Source: an uncultured Prevotella sp. (lineage in GTDB: Bacteria > Bacteroidota > Bacteroidia > Bacteroidales > Bacteroidaceae). Taken from it: a stretch of DNA of 12,028 nucleotides. Position 1 is the first letter of the stretch; every line of letters begins with the position of its first letter. The stretch lies in NCBI GenBank assembly GCA_934229335.1, contig CAKQDQ010000074.1, positions 1 to 12,028 of the forward strand, read 5' to 3'. Positions 1 through 6,980 of the stretch are shown one piece after another. The translations under genes and the position numbers were made by a program. The notes beneath the pieces are model-generated. The model was given only the letters and a program-made list of their open reading frames with translations, had not been told where the DNA came from and searched no databases.

Positions 1-490
1 AGTCCTTTATTATCGTCTCATACTCCAAGTCGCCTTGTTCAGGAACTTCCTCTCGGGTAGGAACGACGTGTGCCCACATAAAGGGATTTTCTTTTACAAT
101 CTCTGAAATCTTACATCTCGTCAACGCTTGGGCTATAAAAGCAAATCTTTTATCCTGTCCTGGAATTTCGAATATTTTTAAGAACTTTGCAATTACGCCA
201 TATTCACACAAATCGTTTAGCGTAGGCTCGTCTACATTCTGATCTTTCTGACAGAATATAGCGAACTGCTGGTCTGGATGTTTTTCTATATATTTTGCTA
301 ACTGGCGTGTCGCTGTTCTAGCAATGGTAACAGATGCCAAGACACCAGGGAAACATACCATATTCCTTGTTGTCAAAACAGGTATTTCACCTTCTTTTCC
401 TTGTTCAAATATTTTGCTAATGTCACCATCAAACTCTGCAAACATATGTAAAGAAGAGTCTTGTGCCATCATATTATCTATTTTTGCCAT
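1..490 (-). CDS. lon: Lon ATP-dependent protease, N-terminal part (cut by window edge)
   Basis: The minus-strand frame opens at the ATG at 490 and stays open to base 1, giving about 163 residues. Residues about 35-155 read as the LON substrate-binding domain: PVLTTRNMVCFPGV matches the usual PVLPLRNMVLFPGV signature, followed by FCQKD, an IAKFLKIFEIPG strand and KRFAFIAQALTR. The AAA+ and Ser-Lys protease domains would lie left of the window. In this family the N domain selects unfolded or tagged substrates, which the ATPase unfolds and the protease degrades in the cytoplasm. I chose ATG 490 because AGGAAAGG (504-511) lies 13 bases upstream and it leaves a short acidic leader common in Bacteroidetes Lon; ATGs at codons 7 and 8 are alternatives. 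It starts 26 bases after the HU-LysM gene, so it is probably co-transcribed or has a promoter inside that gene. Confidence 0.9.
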   Translation of the reverse strand, partial: MAKIDNMMAQDSSLHMFAEFDGDISKIFEQGKEGEIPVLTTRNMVCFPGVLASVTIARTATRQLAKYIEKHPDQQFAIFCQKDQNVDEPTLNDLCEYGVIAKFLKIFEIPGQDKRFAFIAQALTRCKISEIVKENPFMWAHVVPTREEVPEQGDLEYETIIKD

Positions 491-516
491 TTTTATTATA
501 TTACCTTTCCTGTGCG

Positions 517-1803
517 CTATTTTTTGTTAACAATCTTTTTGAGCTTGAGTTTCGGAATTCTTATTTTATCTCCTTTCTTGACAGACTTAATTCCGTTATA
601 TGCTTCAATATAACATTCCATTCCTTCGCCAAGACATGATCGACTTATATTTTCTAATGTTTGTCCATCCTTTACAGTTATGACTTTTTCTGTACCTATA
701 ATATAGTATGCTCCAGTTTTTACTCGAATGTCATCATCATAATCATGAAGTGAATTCTCCTTAGAATCCGTCTTAGTTTTTACTTCTATTTTTTTTTCTT
801 CCTTAGCCTCTGCTTGCTTTAAATCTTTTGTCTGTACAACTTTTGCACTATCTACATTTTTATTTGCAGGTTTATCTGTTGTATTCTTATATATAACTTT
901 TTTTACAGGCATCTTTTGCTTTACCTGTTGTACTGTAGCCTTATTATCATTACCAACGAACCATTTATATGCACTTGCCATATAACCAAGTGAGAAAAAT
1001 ATTAACGCTACTACAACGTTTATCATTACACCATAGTATACAAATATGTTACGACAACGTGGGTAGGGGTGTTCACACTCTTCATTCTCTGTATCAATCT
1101 CACTTTCTTTAGGCTTTTCTTCAGAGGCAGGACTAATAGGGGATGAATCATGACCTCCTTGTAAGTCGTGATGTTCACTTCTTTCTACATCAGATACATT
1201 CGAAGCTTCTATTTTTGTTTCGCCATTGCTTTTGCTATCTGCTGAGAGATCCACTTCATTTTCTTCGGCGACAGGATCTGCTACAGAAACATTTTCGTCT
1301 TTTTGTCTGTGCTTTATGTCTTCGTCCTCAGCACTTGTAGGCTCGTGTTTACTCTGTAACTCAGAAGTTTTTTCTTCTACAAGTAACTTTGCAGACCAAG
1401 TTTCTGATGTCTTATCCTCCTTATGCGTCTCTTGAGTATTATCGCTAATTTCCTGTTCTAAGGAATCCACATCACCCATTAGAAGGTTATCATTTTCAAC
1501 GACAACCGTTTCAAATTGCGCAAACGGTTTGTTTATGAGATCCTTCATCACAGCATCTGGCACGAAAGAAATTTTGTCGTGCTCTGCTATGACCACCTTC
1601 TCTCCGGTATTAACGTTTACGCTGCTACGTTCCTTTACCGCCTGTAGCTTAAATGTTCCAAATCCCTTTATCTTTACTTGTCTATCATGAAGTAATCCGT
1701 CGTTTATTACTTCGACAATCATCTGCATAAAGATCTCTGATTCTACACTCGATAAATCGTACCTCGTCGCTATGATTTTTGCTATATCTTTTACTGTTGT
1801 CAT
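517..1803 (-). CDS. Membrane protein with N-terminal HU domain and C-terminal LysM domain
   Basis: Three parts are visible in 428 residues. Residues 1-92 are an HU/IHF-type domain (VKDIAKIIATRYDLS; VKIKGFGTFKLQ; VNVNTGEKV in place of the usual NP-containing arm). Residues about 100-250 are a low-complexity, strongly acidic linker rich in E, D, S and K. Residues about 253-276 form one hydrophobic helix preceded by YPRCR. A lysine-rich linker follows, then residues about 366-418 resemble LysM (TVKDGQTLENISRSCLG, then YNGIKSVKKGDKIRIP). There is no signal peptide; the positive residues before the helix predict the HU domain in the cytoplasm and LysM in the periplasm. HU domains bind DNA and LysM binds peptidoglycan, so a tether between chromosome and wall is a reasonable inference but unproven. 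The DNA-binding arm lacks the canonical proline motif, so the HU fold might instead bind protein. It lies 53 bases downstream of a normal HU gene. Confidence 0.8.
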   Translation of the reverse strand: MTTVKDIAKIIATRYDLSSVESEIFMQMIVEVINDGLLHDRQVKIKGFGTFKLQAVKERSSVNVNTGEKVVIAEHDKISFVPDAVMKDLINKPFAQFETVVVENDNLLMGDVDSLEQEISDNTQETHKEDKTSETWSAKLLVEEKTSELQSKHEPTSAEDEDIKHRQKDENVSVADPVAEENEVDLSADSKSNGETKIEASNVSDVERSEHHDLQGGHDSSPISPASEEKPKESEIDTENEECEHPYPRCRNIFVYYGVMINVVVALIFFSLGYMASAYKWFVGNDNKATVQQVKQKMPVKKVIYKNTTDKPANKNVDSAKVVQTKDLKQAEAKEEKKIEVKTKTDSKENSLHDYDDDIRVKTGAYYIIGTEKVITVKDGQTLENISRSCLGEGMECYIEAYNGIKSVKKGDKIRIPKLKLKKIVNKK

Positions 1804-1856
1804 TTGTATTGCCTATGTAGAGACCGTCTCACATTATATTGTCATACACTTCTTAC

Positions 1857-2138
1857 TCATTTTGCAGACTTCACCTTCTCTTTTAAGGTTGCAAAAGGTT
1901 TGAAGTTGGCGACGAGTTTTGGCGGTACAAGCATTTTCTGTCCTGTACCTGGGTTGGTTATTATTCGTTCCATGCGTTTTTTTACTTCAAAACTACCTAA
2001 CCCTGATATACTAACAGAATCACCTTCCGTCAGTATTTGTATAATGGTTTGCACCGTTGTACGCACCATATTTTGAGCATCGTCTGGTTTATAACCAGTC
2101 TTTTGCGCCAGTGCAGCTATAAATTCTTTGTTATTCAT
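1857..2138 (-). CDS. HU-family DNA-binding protein
   Basis: At 93 residues this has the usual size of HU/IHF subunits and covers the whole fold: the helical dimerisation part (MNNKEFIAALAQKTGYKPDDAQ), the GDSVSISGLGSFEVKKR turn and strands, and the DNA-intercalating arm NPGTGQKMLVPPKLVANFKP. The second residue of NPGTGQ is the proline that kinks DNA in HU and IHF. It probably acts as a dimer in nucleoid compaction or as an architectural factor. Its ATG overlaps the rimO stop codon as ATGA (2135-2138), which points to translational coupling and shared transcription. The general HU of Bacteroidales is often encoded elsewhere, so this may be a specialised paralogue. Whether it behaves as HU or IHF cannot be told from sequence. 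It could form heterodimers with the HU domain of the next gene; that is speculation from adjacency. Confidence 0.93.
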   Translation of the reverse strand: MNNKEFIAALAQKTGYKPDDAQNMVRTTVQTIIQILTEGDSVSISGLGSFEVKKRMERIITNPGTGQKMLVPPKLVANFKPFATLKEKVKSAK

Positions 2139-3439
2139 ATTACCGTAGCGTATGCGTCAAACTCTTCTGCACCCGTAATTCTTACATTATAGAAGCATCC
2201 CTTGCGCAGTTTCTTTTCTTTCACAGGTATAAGAATTTCTGGGTCTACTTCTGGAGAAGAAAATTCAGAACGTGCTATATACCAGTCGCCTTCCCTGCGA
2301 TCTATAATAACCTTTATTTCTTTTCCTATTTTCTCGCTAAGTAGTTCTGCCGATATACGTTGTTGTATCCGCATTAATTTGTCAAGACGAGCTTGTTTCA
2401 CATCTTCCGGAACATCATCTTTATAGTGTTCTGCACTATATGTTCCTTCCTCTTCTGAATATGCAAAAGCTCCAAGACGTTCAAATCTTGCCCATTTAAC
2501 AAACTCTATAAGCTCATTAAACTCTCCTTCGGTTTCTCCAGGAAATCCTACCATTAGAGTTGTTCTTAAAGCTATGCCAGGAACTTCTTTTCTAATACTA
2601 TTTATCAGCTCCATCGTCTCCTCTTTAGTAGTATTTCTGCGCATCCGATCTAAAACGGAGGTAGATATGTGCTGAAGGGCTATATCCAAATATTTACAGA
2701 CATTGTCTTTTTCATTCATAACCTTCAGTAAATCTTTCGGAAAGAGGTTAGGATATGCGTAGTGAAGTCTAATCCACTTTACGCCCTTAATGTCAGACAT
2801 TTTAGATACTAATTCAGCTATTTTCCTTTCGCCATACATATCAATGCCATAATATGTTAGTTCCTGTGCTATTATCTGAAACTCCTTACAACCTTCTTGT
2901 ACCTTTAGACGAACTTCGTCTAATATGTCTTCCATAGAACGACTCTTATGCTTGCCAGTAATAATAGGTATTGCACAGTAAGCACAATTCCTATCACACC
3001 CCTCCGAAATTTTTATATAACAGTAGTGAGGATTCTTTTTCTTTGGCAAGATTTTGTCATCCTGTTTATAGTCCTTAGCATCAACAGATACCAAATCATG
3101 TGCTAAAGCTTTATAATCGAATTTGCCATAATATTTGTCTACCTGTGGTATTTCTTTCTCCAAATCCTCCTTATAGCGTTCAGAGAGACATCCCATTACA
3201 TACAACCTCTTAACTTTCCCCTCTTCCTTAGCTTGTACAAATTGTAATATAGTATCAATACTTTCTTGTTTGGCGTCACCAATAAAGCCACAGGTATTTA
3301 TTACCACAGTATCTCCTTTAACGACATCTGCATCAAGAACACATCTATATCCCTTTTCTAAAAACAGCTTCTGCAAAGACTCACTGTCTACAAGGTTTTT
3401 AGAGCATCCCATTGTTATTATGTCTATCTGTTTCTGCAT
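2135..3439 (-). CDS. rimO: Ribosomal protein S12 methylthiotransferase RimO
   Basis: RimO is a radical-SAM enzyme that adds a methylthio group to a conserved aspartate of ribosomal protein S12, using two iron-sulfur clusters. The 434 residues are full length for the family. The N-terminal MTTase domain holds the three cluster cysteines C12 (MGCSKNLVDSE), C50 (NTCGFI) and C84 (MGCLSERY). The radical-SAM domain has C148, C152 and C155 in EGCDRNCAYC, followed by AIPIITGKHKSRSMEDI. The C-terminal ~65 residues are a TRAM domain (KEIKVIIDRREGDWYIARS). GCSKNLVDSE and the SEEEGTYSA segment favour RimO over its tRNA-modifying relative MiaB. It starts 32 bases after the ftsY stop and overlaps the HU gene by four bases, so it is inside the operon. 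All expected catalytic cysteines are present. Confidence 0.96.
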   Translation of the reverse strand: MQKQIDIITMGCSKNLVDSESLQKLFLEKGYRCVLDADVVKGDTVVINTCGFIGDAKQESIDTILQFVQAKEEGKVKRLYVMGCLSERYKEDLEKEIPQVDKYYGKFDYKALAHDLVSVDAKDYKQDDKILPKKKNPHYCYIKISEGCDRNCAYCAIPIITGKHKSRSMEDILDEVRLKVQEGCKEFQIIAQELTYYGIDMYGERKIAELVSKMSDIKGVKWIRLHYAYPNLFPKDLLKVMNEKDNVCKYLDIALQHISTSVLDRMRRNTTKEETMELINSIRKEVPGIALRTTLMVGFPGETEGEFNELIEFVKWARFERLGAFAYSEEEGTYSAEHYKDDVPEDVKQARLDKLMRIQQRISAELLSEKIGKEIKVIIDRREGDWYIARSEFSSPEVDPEILIPVKEKKLRKGCFYNVRITGAEEFDAYATVI

Positions 3440-3471
3440 ATAACTCGTAGTAATTATTCCTTCTTTTTTAT

Positions 3472-4428
3472 TTACTTATCACCGAAGAGTGAATTAACAA
3501 ATTCGCGTCTATTGAAGAGCTGTAGGTCTTCCATCTTTTCTCCTAACCCGATGTATTTCACTGGCACTCTCAACTGATCGCTAATACCAATAACAACGCC
3601 TCCTTTTGCTGTTCCATCAAGCTTAGTTATAGCAAGGCTGCTAATCTGGGTGACAGCAGCAAACTGCTTGGCTTGTTCGAAAGCATTTTGACCTGTAGAG
3701 CCATCTAATACCAACATTACCTCGTCGGGAGCATCTGGCAAAACCTTCTTCATTACGTCTTTAATCTTCTTTAACTCATTCATAAGGTTTACCTTATTGT
3801 GTAACCTACCAGCAGTATCAATGATAACGACGTCTGCATCATTAGCTTTTGCAGAAGAAAGGGTATCAAAAGCGACACTTGCAGGATCTGATCCCATCTG
3901 TTGCTTAACTACAGGTACGCCAACTCTTTCACCCCAGATGCACAGTTGCTCTACTGCCGCTGCTCTAAACGTATCGGCTGCTCCCAAATACACTTTCTTA
4001 CCTGCTTGTTTGAATTGCCATGCTAATTTCCCGATGGTAGTAGTTTTACCTACGCCATTTACACCAACTACAAGTATTACGTATGGTTTATGGTCTGAAG
4101 GAAAATTCCAGGAATCGTTATCCGATGTGTTATTCTCAGCCAACAATGCAACAATTTCCTCACGAAGTATATTGTTTAATTCTGAAGTTGACACATATTT
4201 ATCTCTTGCCACTCTTGTTTCTATGCGGTCTATTATCTTCAACGTGGTGTCTACTCCGACATCACTTGTAATAAGCACTTCCTCAAGATTGTCAAGAACA
4301 TCATCGTCGACTTTGTCTTTGCCCGCAATCGCACGCGTTATCTTGTCGAAGACGCTTTTCTTAGTCTTTTCGAGTCCTTTATCAAGGCTCTCTTTCTTTT
4401 CTCTGTTGAAAAATCCGAATATTCCCAT
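3472..4428 (-). CDS. ftsY: Signal recognition particle receptor FtsY
   Basis: FtsY is the membrane-associated GTPase that receives ribosome-SRP complexes and hands them to the Sec translocon. The 318 residues comprise a short lysine-rich amphipathic N-terminus (MGIFGFFNREKKES), the helical N domain (residues about 25-100) and the GTPase G domain (about 115-318). Visible GTPase motifs are the P-loop GVNGVGKTT (122-130), the SRP-type insertion segment DTFRAAAVEQL (152-162), DTAGR (204-208), TKLDGTAKGG (268-277) and GLGEKMEDLQLF (294-305). The long acidic A domain of E. coli FtsY is absent, as in many other bacteria; membrane contact would rely on the N-terminal helix. It is the first gene of the five-gene minus-strand run and has a good Bacteroidetes -7 box about 50 bases upstream. 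Confidence 0.96.
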   Translation of the reverse strand: MGIFGFFNREKKESLDKGLEKTKKSVFDKITRAIAGKDKVDDDVLDNLEEVLITSDVGVDTTLKIIDRIETRVARDKYVSTSELNNILREEIVALLAENNTSDNDSWNFPSDHKPYVILVVGVNGVGKTTTIGKLAWQFKQAGKKVYLGAADTFRAAAVEQLCIWGERVGVPVVKQQMGSDPASVAFDTLSSAKANDADVVIIDTAGRLHNKVNLMNELKKIKDVMKKVLPDAPDEVMLVLDGSTGQNAFEQAKQFAAVTQISSLAITKLDGTAKGGVVIGISDQLRVPVKYIGLGEKMEDLQLFNRREFVNSLFGDK

Positions 4429-4447
4429 TCTGAAGTTATTGTCGTCA

Positions 4448-4463
4448 TACCCTAAAGTGGGTA
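4448..4463 (-). promoter_or_regulatory. Small hairpin in the ftsY 5' leader
   Basis: TACCC and GGGTA form a 5-bp inverted repeat around a 6-base loop, between the ftsY -7 box and the start codon. If transcription starts where the -7 box predicts, this hairpin lies at the very 5' end of the ftsY mRNA and could affect its stability or be an operator half-site. The arms are short and there is no other support. Confidence 0.25.
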
Positions 4464-4480
4464 ATTCGCAGTTTTATTTG

Positions 4481-4488
4481 CAAAGTTA
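4481..4488 (-). promoter_or_regulatory. Bacteroidetes-type -7 box for ftsY operon
   Basis: Read on the minus strand the sequence is TAACTTTG, an exact match to the TAnnTTTG consensus of the Bacteroidetes primary sigma factor. It lies 52 bases upstream of the ftsY ATG in AT-rich DNA. No clear TTTG -33 element is visible at the expected distance, only a T-rich stretch. It should drive the ftsY-rimO-HU-HU/LysM(-lon) run. Confidence 0.65.
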
Positions 4489-4560
4489 ATAAAAAAAATA
4501 TGTAATAAAGGCATAAAGTCATATTATTTCGCAGTAAATCGAGAAAATTGCACACTTTAA

Positions 4561-4592
4561 TTTGTTTGTGTGCAAAAAATAATATATCTTTG
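4561..4592 (+). promoter_or_regulatory. Bacteroidetes-type promoter for the acyl-CoA ligase gene
   Basis: TATCTTTG (4585-4592) matches the TAnnTTTG -7 consensus, and TTTG at 4561-4564 lies 20 bases upstream, a suitable -33 element (a second TTTG follows directly). The start codon is 40 bases downstream of the -7 box. With the ftsY -7 box this makes a compact divergent promoter region of about 200 bases (4429-4632) with no gene in it. Confidence 0.7.
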
Positions 4593-4632
4593 CAACGAAA
4601 TTGACTTATTATGTCGAACCTAAAGATACAAA

Positions 4633-6294
4633 ATGAAGAATATACCAAGTTTTAACGCTTGTATCGAAGAGGCTATAAAAAACTATTGGAATCTCGATGC
4701 ACTGACGGATTATAAGGGTGCTACTCTACAGTACCATGATGTTGCACGTAAGATAGAGAAACTGCACATCATCTTTGAAAATGGCGGAATAAAGCCAGGA
4801 GACAAAATCGCTTTATGTGGCAGAAACATGAGTAATTGGGCTGTCGCTTTTCTTGCTACACTAACCTATGGAGCTGTTGCTGTGCCTGTTCTTCACGAAT
4901 TTACCGCAGAACAGATACACAACACTGTAAATCATTCAGAAGCCAAATTACTTTTTGTCGGTGATGTTGTTGCGAAACAGATAGATCCCGCCAAAATGCC
5001 AGCATTGGAAGGAATCGTAAATATTCCTGATTTCTCACTTATGCTATCTCGCTCTGAGAAACTTACCAATGCACGAGAAAACCTCAATCGCCTCTTTGGA
5101 GAAAAATTTCCTAAATTTTTCAGAAAAGAAAATGTTTCTTACTATAAAGAGAAAAGTCCTGACGAATTAGCTCTCATCAATTACACTTCTGGTACAACGG
5201 GCTTTTCGAAAGGTGTTATGATTCCATATCGTGCGTTATGGTCAAATCTTGACTTTGCTTCCAAGGTGTTGGACTCACAACTACATCCTGGTGATAACAC
5301 AATATCAATACTGCCAATGGCGCATATGTACGGCATGGCATTTGAATTTATAAAAGAGTTTACGTGTGGATGTCACATATTTTATCTTACACGTATGCCG
5401 TCACCAGCAGTTGTTGCACAGGCATTTACAGACGTTAAGCCTGTAATCATCATTGCTGTACCTCTGGTAATAGAAAAAATAATACGCAAGAAGGTGTTCC
5501 CGAAGGTTAATACTCCAACGATGAAAGTATTGATGCATACACCGATTGTAGGAGCGAAGGTAAAACAAAAGATTTGCCAACAGGTGTATCAAGCTTTTGG
5601 TGGGCGACTTTATGAAATAATTGTAGGCGGAGCAGCTCTTAATCAGGAAGTAGAAAAATTCCTTAAGGAAATAAAATTCCCTCTGACCGTAGGATATGGT
5701 GCAACAGAATGTGCACCTATCATAACCTATGCAGATTGGAAGGAACACAAAGCTGGCTCTTGTGGTCGTTCTGTTGTTCACATGGAGCTGAAAATCGACA
5801 GCAAGAATCCACGAACAGTACCTGGCGAAATATTAACCCGTGGTCTCAATGTTATGTTGGGCTATTATAAAAATGAAGAAGCCACAGCTCAAGCCATCGA
5901 CAAAGATGGATGGTATCATACCGGTGACCTTGGTGTAGTTGATAGAAAAGGAAACCTATATATAAAAGGACGTTCAAAAAATATGATTCTTGGACCAAGT
6001 GGACAGAATATATTTCCAGAAGAGATAGAAGATGCATTAAACTCACTTCCTTATGTTATGGAGAGCATAGTAGTACAGCGAGGTAAGAAACTTGTAGCCT
6101 TGGTGCATCCCGACATTGACGCTTGTACTTCTAACGACATGTCGAGTGAAGATGTAGAAAACCTTATGAAGGAGAACCTCAAACTTCTCAATGCTTCCCA
6201 ACCTGCATACTGTAAAATCTCACATATAGAAATACGTGACGAGGAGTTTGAAAAGACGCCAAAGAAGAGTATAAAAAGGTATCTGTATCAATAA
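4633..6294 (+). CDS. Long-chain acyl-CoA synthetase-like AMP-binding enzyme
   Basis: Enzymes of this family activate a carboxylate, usually a fatty acid, with ATP to an acyl-adenylate and then a CoA thioester, in the cytoplasm or at the inner membrane. The 553 residues show the ANL core motifs: YTSGTTGFSKG (184-194, phosphate loop), LPMAHMYG (227-234), VGGAALN (331-337), YGATECAP (355-362), GWYHTGDLG (426-434, with the ribose-binding Asp432) and the hinge KGRSKNMI (445-452) followed by GQNIFPEEIEDAL. The architecture fits FadD-like ligases; chain length and physiological substrate cannot be read. The C-terminal A10 motif is EKTPKKSIKRYLYQ, where serine stands at the usual position of the catalytic lysine, with lysines just before it and two residues after. 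It is a single-gene unit with its own promoter and a strong terminator candidate after it. Confidence 0.88.
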   Translation: MKNIPSFNACIEEAIKNYWNLDALTDYKGATLQYHDVARKIEKLHIIFENGGIKPGDKIALCGRNMSNWAVAFLATLTYGAVAVPVLHEFTAEQIHNTVNHSEAKLLFVGDVVAKQIDPAKMPALEGIVNIPDFSLMLSRSEKLTNARENLNRLFGEKFPKFFRKENVSYYKEKSPDELALINYTSGTTGFSKGVMIPYRALWSNLDFASKVLDSQLHPGDNTISILPMAHMYGMAFEFIKEFTCGCHIFYLTRMPSPAVVAQAFTDVKPVIIIAVPLVIEKIIRKKVFPKVNTPTMKVLMHTPIVGAKVKQKICQQVYQAFGGRLYEIIVGGAALNQEVEKFLKEIKFPLTVGYGATECAPIITYADWKEHKAGSCGRSVVHMELKIDSKNPRTVPGEILTRGLNVMLGYYKNEEATAQAIDKDGWYHTGDLGVVDRKGNLYIKGRSKNMILGPSGQNIFPEEIEDALNSLPYVMESIVVQRGKKLVALVHPDIDACTSNDMSSEDVENLMKENLKLLNASQPAYCKISHIEIRDEEFEKTPKKSIKRYLYQ

Positions 6295-6349
6295 AGATAA
6301 TCTGTATATTAGCTCTTTTATATAATAAAGCGATATCCTATCTTAAAAT

Positions 6350-6403
6350 ATTAACAGGTTCAGTAGTAATGTCCACATTGCTCTTGAACCCTGTTAATTT
6401 TTT
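6350..6403 (+). terminator. Long composite hairpin with T-tract after the ligase gene
   Basis: ATTAACAGGTTCA (6350-6362) pairs with TGAACCCTGTTAAT (6385-6398) with one bulged C. Inside, AGTAATGT and ACATTGCT continue the stem with one G-T wobble and leave a tight loop. Five T residues follow (6399-6403). It starts 55 bases after the ligase stop and reads as a strong intrinsic terminator, although the stem is longer than most terminators. The lower stem is also flanked by A residues on the left, so it could work on the minus strand too. Confidence 0.65.
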
Positions 6404-6632
6404 GTTATCAATCACCTTCATTACAGTCGCTATCAAACGATGTCGCAATACGAATACGGTCAGTTCGTGTAATAAAACAATACATGTGGGTTATATAAGT
6501 TCTTAACATTCCTAGACTTATTCAAGTTGCAACCGAGAAAAGAAAAACATCGAAACACTTGAGTACAGCAAAGTTATACAAGGAAGAACGCATCAGAAAA
6601 ACTATAAAAAACTTACAATAAAGAGACAAGAC
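6404..6632. other. Gene-poor intergenic stretch
   Basis: Together with its flanks this forms the roughly 450 bases between the ligase gene and the tRNA. I find no convincing gene. A minus-strand frame of about 51 sense codons and a 33-codon minus-strand ATG frame both run through 6350-6530 in different frames; these could be chance or the remains of a small gene. A 5-bp inverted repeat ACGAA/TTCGT occurs near 6461-6479. From about 6530 the DNA is A-rich with no clear signal. Confidence 0.4.
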
Positions 6633-6656
6633 TTAAAGTGCCCTTATGCACTTTAA
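6633..6656. repeat. Perfect 9-bp inverted repeat upstream of tRNA promoter
   Basis: TTAAAGTGC (6633-6641) and GCACTTTAA (6648-6656) are exact inverted copies around the loop CCTTAT. There is no T-tract on either side, so it is a poor terminator. It ends about 40 bases before the -33 element of the tRNA promoter, a position that would suit an operator or a transcript-end stem. Confidence 0.5.
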
Positions 6657-6698
6657 ACAATATTCCAACCGCCATAAAAGAATATTTTTAGTCAAAAA

Positions 6699-6730
6699 CT
6701 TGCATGGTTCATATTTTTTTAGTAACTTTG
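6699..6730 (+). promoter_or_regulatory. Bacteroidetes-type promoter for tRNA-Arg
   Basis: TAACTTTG (6723-6730) is an exact TAnnTTTG -7 box, and CTTG at 6699-6702 supplies a TTG -33 element 20 bases upstream. The mature tRNA starts 24 bases after the -7 box. Confidence 0.75.
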
Positions 6731-6754
6731 CACACGCATTTCGAAAGTAATGAC

Positions 6755-6828
6755 GGTTCCGTAGCTCAGCTGGATAGAGCAACAGCCTTCTAAGCTGTGG
6801 GTCCGGGGTTCGAATCCCCGCGGAATCA
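6755..6828 (+). tRNA. tRNA-Arg (anticodon TCT, reads AGA)
   Basis: The 74 bases fold as a full cloverleaf. The acceptor stem is GGTTCCG with CGGAATC (one G-T pair), the D stem GCTC/GAGC around AGCTGGATA, and the anticodon stem ACAGC/GCTGT around the loop CTTCTAA. The anticodon TCT is at 6789-6791. The variable loop is GGGTC and the T stem CGGGG/CCCCG encloses TTCGAAT. A73 is the discriminator base, and the 3' CCA is not encoded, so it must be added by the CCA-adding enzyme. The gene stands alone with its own promoter and hairpin terminator. tRNA-Arg genes are frequent integration targets, and an accessory DNA-modification unit converges on it, but no copy of the tRNA 3' end is seen elsewhere in the window. 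Confidence 0.96.
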
Positions 6829-6846
6829 CATTATAATAGATATGAT

Positions 6847-6882
6847 AAAGGTGAGTCTATTTATGATAGACTCACCTTTGTC
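6847..6882 (+). terminator. Intrinsic terminator after tRNA-Arg
   Basis: AAAGGTGAGTCTAT (6847-6860) and ATAGACTCACCTTT (6866-6879) are a perfect 14-bp inverted repeat with loop TTATG, starting 18 bases after the tRNA. The T-tract is short (TTTGTCGTTT), but the long stem, position and A/T symmetry make it a likely terminator, perhaps for both strands. Confidence 0.75.
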
Positions 6883-6980
6883 GTTTATATAGAAAAGACA
6901 GGAGAGCAGATAAGTCCATATAGAAAATATTGTACCCGACTTTAATAAAGCCTTTATTTGACAAATATAAAGGAACAAAG

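Noticed and set aside
324..530. Plus-strand 68-codon open frame
   Set aside because: It runs antisense to the start of lon and its upstream junction, and its product looks like nothing known. The minus strand carries the LON domain signature.
1819..1829. Near-palindrome GAGACCGTCTC between the two HU genes
   Set aside because: Arms are only five bases with a one-base centre, there is no T-tract, and it is too small to support a terminator or operator call.
3797..4489. Plus-strand 230-codon open frame
   Set aside because: It is antisense to ftsY, whose GTPase motifs are complete. The frame is serine- and leucine-rich, as expected for a shadow of a conserved gene.
4445..4648. Minus-strand 67-codon open frame upstream of ftsY
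   Set aside because: It covers both divergent promoters and starts inside the ligase gene. Composition is that of AT-rich non-coding DNA.
5401..5781. Minus-strand 126-codon open frame
   Set aside because: It is antisense to the middle of the acyl-CoA ligase, rich in C, Y and F, and has no promoter or recognisable domain.
6369..6506. Plus-strand 45-codon frame after the ligase
   Set aside because: Its start lies inside the terminator hairpin and it has no promoter or ribosome binding site.
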